Positions 31,195 to 38,843 of a stretch of 38,843 nt of DNA are shown here, in pieces. Each line of letters opens with the position of its first letter. Within the stretch, counting starts at the first letter, position 1. The notes beneath the pieces were generated by a model. That model did no database searches. It was not told the DNA's origin and worked only from the letters and a program-made list of their open reading frames with translations. Made by a program: the position numbers and the translations under genes. This DNA comes from Cristatella mucedo (lineage: Eukaryota; Bryozoa; Phylactolaemata; Cristatellidae): the NCBI GenBank assembly GCA_009760855.2, contig WPIO01000109.1, positions 1,334,001 to 1,372,843 on the forward strand. The letters are read 5' to 3'.

Positions 31195-32260
31195 CAGCTG
31201 GTTGGACATATTGAAAAGAATGGAATCTCAGAAACATTTCAATCAGGGTTCAAGAGGCAGCACTCTATTGAAACTGCTCTCCTCTGTGTTAAAATGATTT
31301 TCTACGTGGCAACGACGACGGGAATGTCATGGCCCTAGCTCTGCTAGATCTGTCTGCCGCCTTCGACACCATTGATCACGAAGTTCTGCTTGATCGATTG
31401 AGAACAACCATCGGTGCGGCAGACGAAGCACTGGCGAGGTTTAAATCATACTTGTCTGATCGTGTTCAATCCGTGTCGTGTGGGGGTCAGGTCTCAGACA
31501 TGAGAAGGGTCACCTGTGGAGTGCCTCAAGGGTCTGTAATCGGTCCCTTGCTGTTCTACATTAATATACAACCTGTGGGAAAAGTGATTAATGCCCATGG
31601 AATAGGGTATCACTTCTATGCTGACGATAATCAGTTGTATTTGTCATTTAAACCGTCGGAATCTGCTGCAGCAACTGAAAAACAGAATGCTTGCCTTGCC
31701 GTTATTCGATCCTGGATGTTGGAAACTTCCTAAAATTCAATGACAATAAAACCGAACTGCTGCTCATAGGACACCCTAAGCGTGTAGCTAGACTAAAAGG
31801 CTTTGCTGTTCTAATTGGTGATGCTATTGTGCAGCCATCACCACGTGCTCGTAATCTAGGTGTCGTGTTCGACAGCTGCCTTAATTTCAAAAGCTTCATT
31901 CAGACGACTGCCTCTACAGCTAGCCGTTACATCCGATCCCTATCCAAGATTAGGAGCTGTCTCCTACAGTGGCTTGTAAAAAATTTAACCAGCTCTTTAC
32001 TTCTGTCTCGGTTTGATTATTGTAATTCCCTTTTGGCTGGACTGCCAAATAAAGCTATTATGCCACTACAGCTGACTATGAATATGGCTGTTAGGCTGGT
32101 CTTCAAGTCCCAGTGGTTTGAGCACGTGTCACCTCTGCTGAAAGAGCTAGGATGGTTGCCGGTTGAGCAAAGAATACAGAGCAAAGTTCTTACGCTCACC
32201 CACAAGGCCTGGCACGACTTGGCTCCTGCGTACCATGCTGAACTGCTTCATCACTTTTAG
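31195..32260 (+). mobile_element. second CR1-like LINE family, RT-domain fragment with intact catalytic motifs
   Basis: The fragment starts in RT with HIEKNGISETFQSGFKRQHS and ETALLCVK. A one-base loss in the A run at 31291-31294 shifts frame, after which MALALLDLSAAFDTIDH (motif A, Asp kept) opens a 134-codon frame. It contains CGVPQGSVIGPLL (motif B) and HFYADDNQLYL (motif C, both Asp kept). A second one-base loss in an A run at 31723-31725 shifts into a frame (31691-32260) with NFLKFNDNKTELLLIG, ARNLGVVFDS, RFDYCNSLLAGLPNKA and LGWLPVEQRIQSKVLTL, ending LLHHF at TAG 32258. The sequence differs clearly from copies A-F and lacks their 3' UTR, so it is another family. Both ends are missing, so it is not autonomous. 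Confidence 0.9.
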
Positions 32261-32365
32261 GCCGGAAGCATGTTATTTTATTACTAGAATCCTTCACGTG
32301 CTTTCGTAGCAGCTGAACTATTGAGGCACTAACCGTAACAGCTTTTCCATTAGGCGTTCTCCGAT

Positions 32366-32638
32366 ATGAGTGGATTTAAAGAAGTAGCTAATGTATGTGT
32401 ATTAAAGCAACAACATGCGATTGCCGTAGTAGGATTTAAGAAACCTTCATTCATGCAGACGCTTGCAATGGGCCATGACAATACACCCCGTGTCGACGTC
32501 GAGCTGAACTCGGTGTTCGCTAGCTTCAATCTTCTTCAAGAGTTGGTCTGGGCCATCGAATTCGGGCTAAGCCACATCAAAGGCGGGCTAAAATCACATC
32601 AAAGGTGGGCAAGTGTGCAGCAGCCAAGTGCCGGCTAG
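32366..32638 (+). CDS. hypothetical 90-residue frame
   Basis: Open from ATG 32366 to TAG 32636. It reads without low complexity (VDVELNSVFASFNLLQELVW in the middle), but contains no domain I recognise and no signal or membrane segment. It follows the second LINE fragment by about 100 bp. It could be a decayed exon or chance. I put low weight on it. Confidence 0.15.
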   Translation: MSGFKEVANVCVLKQQHAIAVVGFKKPSFMQTLAMGHDNTPRVDVELNSVFASFNLLQELVWAIEFGLSHIKGGLKSHQRWASVQQPSAG

Positions 32639-32639
32639 C

Positions 32640-33098
32640 ACTAGGACGACATGATATCGTGATCTGATTATCATACATCAACCAGAGCGACGACATAATC
32701 AATACAAAAGACAAGCTTATGGAATTTAAAATTCACGTATCTCAATTTAGCAAAAATTCGTGTAACCCAGCTGGCTGCTAGGCATTTAGCCTAAGGCGAG
32801 CACAGCCAGGCTAGTCACCCTCTTTAGTTGGTTCAGGATTGGCAGCTGCATTTAATAAATCAATTGCATATGCTTCTTCTTCCGGCGCAGAGATCCGGTG
32901 CAGAGAGAGAACCTGCTGGAGCTCGCTGTCCATTTTAATCCCTGGCCCGACGCCTGTCTCCAGGGCGTTGGGTTATGATTCGCTCAGTGAGGGTCGTTAT
33001 GGATGCTCACTCAAATTAGTTTCGTAGTGTTCGTTACAAATTTGATTGAGGCTTGCTGCCGGCTGCTGTCGTTAGTTTATCTCTGAATGCAATTGATT
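32640..33098. other. no gene recognised
   Basis: A 62-codon frame (32839-33027) has no motif. Nothing else is supported. Confidence 0.35.
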
Positions 33099-33735
33099 GT
33101 AATAATAAAAACACGTTTGATAAAGCACCGTCAGAGAGCCCTGTCTCTTTCTACGTGCTTTACATTTGCTGGAAAGGAAGGACGATCGAATGGTTTGTGG
33201 AAGCATGCTTAATAAATAACTAGAATAACATGGTTTTGGGTAATATTCACTGGTTCAGTATGCAAGTGTGGTTAGTTGCAGCATCCTAAGTGACAGCCTG
33301 CACAGGCACATAAAGGTCGAACCAAAGGAAGCCACTTAATGCTACGGTAAATGGGTGCATTTATAGTTTCTTTCACGTTCCTTTCCATGTTTTTTTAAGT
33401 CTGGTCATATGAAGGGATGTCGACGCACAAGTCGAAAGGGAATTCCAGGGTTTGAAGCAAACAAACTAAATGCACAGTCTCCTAAGGATTTTTAGAATTA
33501 TACGAGGTATAGGTAAGCAGTTAGATTGCGAAACACTGGTTTTAGCATGCTTAGCCTGTTGGAGCGGTAGATTAAATATTTATTCTAGAGCTAAATGATG
33601 GAGGAATTTGAAAATGAGCGAAAAATCTTTTTAATCGCCTCGTTGCTTGACATTTACTTAGCTCAGGAGGGCGAGAAGTAGTGTGATGTGGCAACTGCTC
33701 ATGACAGACAAGCCTAGCTGCACTTTTGATCTTGG
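33099..33735 (-). mobile_element. CR1/L2-type LINE, 5'-truncated (copy E)
   Basis: The minus strand holds a short ORF2 remnant (KSAARLVCH, equivalent to SSARLVCR in copy B, then a diverged C-terminus) and the shared 3' UTR. The end hairpin is AAAGCAC with GTGCTTT, one A-U pair replacing the G-C pair of copy A. It is followed by an A/T-rich tail at 33099-33112. It is more diverged than copies D and F. Confidence 0.8.
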
Positions 33736-33990
33736 TAAAAATAGATTTCAATTTCTCTGCAGGAGTCATAACTTTTTCTAAATTGGTGTAATGAATGTGC
33801 AGTAATCAATGTTTTAAATACTTTTTGATTAAAGTGTAACGTGTTATATGTACAAGCTGCCAGAGTAATTGGTTCGTAGGAAAATTTAATGTAGTCGCAA
33901 CCTAATCTGGACGTAAGTGTAGTAGTAGTAATGTGATGCCAAAGTAAAATCAAGGCATGCTTATGCATTTCCGCCTATGAATCCACTAAT

Positions 33991-34265
33991 TCATAAAGAC
34001 TATGTGGGTGTTAGGTGGGACAGATGTGTATAGCGAACGCAAAGTCTGAGCGGCTTATTCTACGAATTCGGCAGCCAGCAGACTTTGTCTCACGAAAAAA
34101 TAGAAAGTGGGAAGCATGGCAGAGTCAGGAAAGCAGTTGGGGTAGTGATTCGTTTGGAAGTGAGAGCTCAGAATCTCTGAAAGTGATGAGCCCTAGTCAG
34201 CAGCAAGAGAGCAGTTGCGTTTGCTTAAGAGTTGTGGATACTAGTTCCAGACTCGGTCCTGCAGT
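33991..34265 (+). repeat. partial copy of the unidentified repeat family
   Basis: GACTATGTGGGTGTTA, AGAGTCAGGAAAGCAGTTGG, GTAGTGA, and GAGAGCAGTTG through AAGAGTTGTGGAT-CTAGTTCCA align in order with 12460-12750 (GATTATGTGGGAGTTA and so on). An 87-codon open frame with Ser-rich sequence (34015-34278) covers it, but the frame is not open in the other copy, so it is probably noncoding. Confidence 0.5.
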
Positions 34266-34329
34266 GCTAAGGTTCTGACGCCAACGGTCTTTAAGTAGAG
34301 GCATGGAACTGCAAATTTATTTTCCACAC

Positions 34330-35360
34330 AGATCCTGACGGTGCAAAGAGGCTGAAACTATACTTATAAAATAATCCTCAGGAGTATCAGCAATTAGACT
34401 CAAAAATTAAAGAAAGCACACAGCTCCGAAAAGGTTATTTAGCTTACTGATTAGATCGAGAACAGTGTTAGCATATCGTAGTAAGCTGCGGTCGAAAGTC
34501 ATAGTGGACGAACTGTCGCCTGCTGAGCAGCTGCTGTCAATTCTTTCTAAACGCACCCGATTGCAGCTGTATTCTGAAAAGATGACTTTCACTCTTTTTT
34601 TAGCACTGACCAAAAGCCCGGCGCACTATTGCAGTGGTCAGCTATGATATTGGCTCAGCTGACCCTAGGTCAGGCGACCTGCAGGTCATGGATCAACTGA
34701 CAGAGCTTGTCAGACAATTAAACGGCTCGGTGGGATTGGCTCGCTAAAGTTTCTGCCAACCCGTGGAGTCTTTTGATTTCTACCTGCTCTCAAGATAATC
34801 ACGAGAGATAGCTCTAAAATAAGTCTCGCTGCGATTGAAGTAAAAATGTAGGCTGTGCACATGCCAAAACGTCTGATTAGCTCGTCAGCCAGAGGAAGCT
34901 TCCGTGCGGCTGCTTTCGCTCTAGCAGCATTCCACCCTTGAGTTTTTTAATGGCCAAACTCACTACAAATAACCGCATTAGACAAGAACGCCTATCGATG
35001 AAACGAACCTTCCATTCCAATATTGTATCATCGTATCGTGGCTTAAGTTGTGAGCGTCATAGAGAGTTCAGGATGGCATCATGAGGAACCTCAGTCGACT
35101 TAGAATGCTTACGAATGGCATGAGCCTGAACGTAAGCAGAGGTCGTGCACTGCAGTGATAGCCCTAAGACTAGAGCTCAAAGGCTGATTGGTTTGTACCG
35201 AAGGATCTGAGTAACGGATCAAAGGTAAGGATCTAAGGCTTTAGTCGACAGAAATTATGGATGAAAACGATCGACGACCCGAGTCGGCAGACAGCTCAAT
35301 TTAGCAGAGAGCTCAAGCCCTTTCTTGAAGAAACTTCCTTGACAACTGCTGACATTTAAA
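34330..35360. other. no gene recognised
   Basis: Short frames on both strands near 34407-34650 have no motif. Nothing else was recognised up to the tail of the next LINE copy. Confidence 0.4.
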
Positions 35361-35364
35361 TTCC

Positions 35365-36297
35365 GTTCAAATTATAATTATAATAATGCACTTGAAAATC
35401 CCCCTCAGAAAAGTCACGATATTTCTAGGCGCTTTACATTTTCGTCAAAGGTAAACGCAACTGAATGGTCAGTATTATATTATTATTATTATATATAGTA
35501 ATATAATATTATGCTTAATAAAGAACACGAATAACATGGTTAGGCATGTAATTCACAGGGTCATCATCCAAATGTTGTGAGTAGCAACATGCACAATGTC
35601 ACAATGCATTAGCACATGAAGGACGAATCAAAGAGTCCCACTAAATGCTGTCCTAAATAGGTGTGTGTGTAAGTTATTTTTAATTGCGGTCAAGTCAGGG
35701 GATGTTCTGACGCAATTCGGGAAGGAGTTCCATGCTTTGGGAGCATGCGAACTAAACGAATGGTCTGCAAAAGATTTGAGGTTCCTACGAGGTATTGGTA
35801 GACTATTGGTTTCCGAAATGCGGGTGGTTCGATGCTTAGCCTGGTGTGAGAGTAGATCTGAGAGATAGGCTAGAGTGAAAGAATGAAGTGACCTAAAAGT
35901 GAGCAATAAAACCTTGAAGTCGATTTGTTGCTTTACTGGGAGCTAGTGCAGGACGGCGAGAAGTGGTGTGATGTGACAACTGCCATGCACTCGACAAACA
36001 AGCTCAGCTGCAGAGATTTGCACAAGCTGTAATCGTCTGACTGCACATGCCGGTAGGCCTGCAAGCAGTGAGTTACAGGACGGGATGTATCAAATGCTGT
36101 GACCATCTTAGATGTGGTAGCCTTATCTTAACGAGACGAAATTTCAGCAACGTTATATAGCTGGAAGTAAGATGACTTGATGGTGGAGCTGACGTGGTCA
36201 TCTAACGAGAGGTCACTTTGTAGCATGATCTCTAGATTTCTTGCTGATTCAACAGGAGATATGATGGCACCGCCAATTTTGACGGTCAGCCATTATA
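35365..36297 (-). mobile_element. CR1/L2-type LINE, 5'-truncated (copy F)
   Basis: Reading the minus strand from 36297: LTVKIGGAIISPVESARNLE and QSDLSLDDHVSSTIKSSYF, then a 92-codon open stretch (35906-35628) with SLHSFTLAYLSDLLSHQAK, KSFADHSF and HAPKAWNS, ending LFRTAFSGTL. The shared 3' UTR follows, interrupted by an AT microsatellite (35470-35512). The terminal hairpin is degraded and an ATT-like tail lies at 35367-35386. RT catalytic motifs are missing. Confidence 0.9.
35466..35515. repeat. ATT/TA microsatellite expansion inside LINE copy F
   Basis: An AT-only run of ATT and TA units interrupts the 3' UTR at a point where copies A, D and E have no such insertion. Confidence 0.8.
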
Positions 36298-36299
36298 AT

Positions 36300-37845
36300 T
36301 TCTGAATCACATTGTGTTTTTCCATAAATAGTGTGTTTATGATTTATTCTATCATTAAATTATGCTTAAATGGCAAATGGAGAGGGGTTTGTCCAGAGAT
36401 GAAGTATGTTGGCTGCCTAATATTGGTCGAAAACAGCTTAGGAATTAAGTGTGCCTTGGAAAACACCCCTGCATAACACCCGCATAGTCTGTGTTACTTT
36501 GTGGAATTTCAGAATTAAATACGTACTTACGTACATACCTCGAATTTATAAGCCACCGTGTAGACTCTTTCCTCCCGAGAGGTTCTACGTTCGGACAGTA
36601 AACAAGACATACTTATTTATCTGTTCCTTGATTCACTGGTAAGGCTTTATAGTACTCGGGTATAACAAACAAACGCTGGCCTCTGTAACACGTGTTAAAT
36701 CAGCTATGTACCCGGGCGTCAAAAGCAAAAAAACAGTCAGATTTACATTTCAATAAAAATATAAGGCGTGGCTCTTGATTGAATTGCTGGGAAAGAGGTC
36801 AATTTCTATATTACTTTCACCCTCTTTTGGTTTTACACACACTTTCAATGAAGTAATAGCCATCGGCCTTGCAGATATGATCGTGGTGAAAAATTATTAG
36901 TTATTTCCTATTTTGTCGCTAACTTGAAGATTTAATCGGACACTGCGATGAGTGGTTAACAAGCTCAACTTTTCCAATTCTGATAAAAGCAATGTCTGTG
37001 TGTATCTCTATCTACGACTTCTGAATTCCACACAGACTGAATGGCCTTTAAGCTCGGTAGTTTTCGACAGCTCTCTCCGAGCCTGGGTGGTTTTTAGGTG
37101 GGCATTTGGCAGCAAACATAATCTACCTCAAGCAACCACTGGCAATGAAGACAGCAAATTCGAACGGTAAGTTAAAGCGTGCGAACAAGGAGAGCCGTAG
37201 AGCGCACAAATAGCACTAAGGTTGCAGGGAAGGACGGATGTATCAGCAGTTAGAATCATCGGCTGCAGTGAAACCGATCCCGTCCTAAGTAAGCACTTGT
37301 CTCGTCTTATGTGACGAGTGTACGAGTGATCTGATAGAGTGTGAGTAATGAACATTTCCGGGTGAATATCGTAATCGAAGCTACATTCGCTGGTAATAGA
37401 AAATTTGTGTGTACTAGCCTGAGAGAACTACTGGTAAATGTGATCTAAGGCAATAAACGTATTCCGTAAAGGCACCCCTCAAACCATTAGTAATAACGGC
37501 AGAAGTTCAGTAAATACTCACATATAAGGATTAAATCACATGAACAGCACAAATATCGTATTCTACCACGAGTTTCCCATCCTTTTCGAACTAAATTCGC
37601 GGCACACAAAGGAGAGGGGGCATATACATGGGAGGCTACTTTTTTATTTAATTTTGCACTTAAAAGCTCATCTGCTTTGAAGGCCACCCAGCAAAAAATA
37701 ACTTGTGGCCAAAGTGTTGTCAATAGCCTTCTATATCCCCACAAACTTGACATCCCTCTTTCTCTGAAAGGCCAAACAATGGAGATAAAAGATACGGGTG
37801 TCATTGAGATCGCTTACTGAACAAATGAGGACCTAGATAATGAAG
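36300..37845. other. no gene recognised
   Basis: A few short frames occur on both strands (for example 36451-36642 plus and 37804-37487 minus), none with a motif. No repeat shared with the rest of the window was seen. Confidence 0.4.
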
Positions 37846-37850
37846 GTTAA

Positions 37851-38415
37851 GCATCCTGCCAAAGCGATAACAGACGCCACCAAAGCGAGCATGCAGGTGG
37901 CCACAGCAACAGGCGTCATTATGGGATCCCAAGCGAGATCACCAGAGACCACCACGGCTGTAGAAGGGGCGATAACTACGGTTGCGACAACTCTTGCCAC
38001 GATGACCGGAACAAAGTTGGAATCGACGAAACCGGAAATTGGAAAAGACAACCCAATCGTGCAGCAGTGAGAGCTTGCTTGGACCCACACCAGACCGTAG
38101 AACATCAGAATATGGAGAGTAAAAGTAGAGGCTCTGATAAAATCCTACAACAAAAAAGCACTTCTCAAAAATCCGAAAACTGGTAAGAGTCGGATAACGA
38201 TGTTGAAACTTGGTTCGTTCAACACAAAGGACATTGCAGAGGAGTCTTAACCAACAAGGTCCAGCAGAATACCACGACGATTGCAGTGAACGGAGGAGCT
38301 GTTAACTTACAGGAACCACTACGGGGAAAGCGGCTTTACGAAGCTTCGGAACTGGCATTGGGAATACGGACAAAATTCGCACACAAATTCTCTGGAACTT
38401 CAAACGCTCAAAGCC
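37851..38415 (+). other. unassigned open region (possible exons)
   Basis: One plus frame is open for about 111 codons to a TAA at 38184, then for about 76 more codons in the same phase to a TAG near 38413. Its last part reads like protein (VNGGAVNLQEPLRGKRLYEASELALG). A second plus frame (37840-38070) is Thr/Ala-rich. The minus strand (38105-37833) is open for 90 codons with two hydrophobic stretches separated by SGDLAW and ending at a stop, reminiscent in outline of small two-membrane-span proteins. At most one strand is likely to be real, and I cannot choose. A GTAAGA donor-like site lies at 38183. No family is assigned. Confidence 0.25.
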
Positions 38416-38464
38416 GTTAGCAGCATAAACGAAGATTGAGAGGGTATATTCACCATTCCTTTAG

Positions 38465-38678
38465 GAGAAAGTGACAGTAACACGAGCGATTACTGTCAGC
38501 ATTGCTATTTTTCTGTTCATTGTATTACTAAGTAAAAGATTTAAATTATTTAAAAAATTGGGGGCCTATGCATCGGGTGAATACATTTGGAAAAATACGA
38601 TAAGTCAAGAAAAGTATGCCGGGATGGCCGGGCGTTTAGGTGGGCATGGCTTCCATTTGGATTATTGGACAGACGATG
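38465..38678 (+). CDS. predicted internal exon of a membrane protein (partial gene)
   Basis: A pyrimidine-rich acceptor (CCATTCCTTTAG) ends at 38464 and a consensus donor, G|GTAAGT, begins at 38679. The 214-base interval between them is open in one frame for 71 codons and ends in phase 1. The protein has one strong membrane segment, ITVSIAIFLFIVLLS, flanked by basic residues (KRFKLFKK), which suggests a signal anchor. A globular-looking part follows: YASGEYIWKN, GRLGGHGFHLDYWTDD. Reading through the donor adds only six or seven codons before a TAG, which supports splicing there. Type II topology, as in Golgi enzymes, is a guess from the short basic flanks. I do not recognise the family. Other exons would lie beyond the window or in 37.8-38.4 kb. 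Confidence 0.45.
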
Positions 38679-38701
38679 GTAAGTTTTCAGCTGATAGTTA
38701 G

Positions 38702-38843
38702 CTCCAGATTTTTGAAGTATACGAACTGGACGAATTTTCTGTAATTCTGAGAAGCTGACAATGATGTAGAATAAAATGAATGGTGGAGGCCGTGATACAC
38801 AGCATACGATGTTTGAAATTTGAAACGTAGCAACGCGATAGTA
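38702..38843. other. no gene recognised (possible intron)
   Basis: If the preceding exon is real, this is the start of its downstream intron. Confidence 0.3.

Noticed and set aside
38183-38464. Intron joining the open region at 37.85-38.18 kb to the terminal exon
   Set aside because: The donor at 38183 leaves phase 2, and joining it to the acceptor at 38464 gives an immediate stop.
1-38843. CRISPR array, phage or bacterial defence system
   Set aside because: No regularly spaced direct repeats, no bacterial ribosome-binding sites or compact operons, and no phage or defence protein motifs were seen.

Overview
This 38.8 kb window looks like repeat-dense, gene-poor DNA from an animal, probably an aquatic or marine invertebrate. 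The evidence is the set of decayed non-LTR retrotransposons of the CR1/L2/Rex1 type, which are typical of metazoans, together with a Ty1/copia remnant, abundant microsatellite-like DNA and a scarcity of CpG (many TG/CA) outside one CpG-rich patch. I see no rRNA gene, no convincing functional tRNA, no CRISPR array, no operon and no bacterial gene organisation. The species cannot be fixed from the sequence.

Layout. 0-6 kb: a possible two-exon reading frame (579-966), an antisense LINE 3' end (1138-1490) bordered by a perfect 11-bp inverted repeat, one tRNA-like fragment, and otherwise featureless DNA. 6.9-12.9 kb: three overlapping, strongly diverged direct copies of an unidentified unit of at least 2.3 kb. 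Shorter pieces of it recur at 17.5, 19.1, 19.6, 20.6 and 34.0 kb. 14.4-15.0 kb: a TG-rich purine/pyrimidine-alternating block. 15.7-16.3 kb: a frameshifted copia pol remnant (protease active site plus the GAG-pre-integrase HHCC region). 18.0-18.4 kb: a charged open frame with one stop. 21.1-28.6 kb: sense-strand LINE copies, the last two fused head to tail, with an LTR-like direct-repeat pair between them (23.0-25.0 kb).

29.5-30.0 kb: a CpG-rich patch. 30.2-36.3 kb: three antisense copies of the same LINE family, plus a sense fragment of a second CR1-like family (31.2-32.3 kb). That fragment keeps its reverse transcriptase catalytic residues and has only two recognised single-base frameshifts. 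37.8-38.7 kb: the best candidate for host coding sequence, namely one exon with good splice sites and a transmembrane segment (38465-38678), and an unassigned open region before it.

Most open frames are decayed transposon sequence or chance. The elements do not form a pathway. They form a nested fossil record in which 5'-truncated LINE copies share a 3' hairpin and an (ATT)n-like tail, the presumed recognition end for their reverse transcriptase. The least explained material is the 2.3 kb repeat family, the LTR-like pair and the terminal exon. All homology statements are from reading by eye; no database search was possible.
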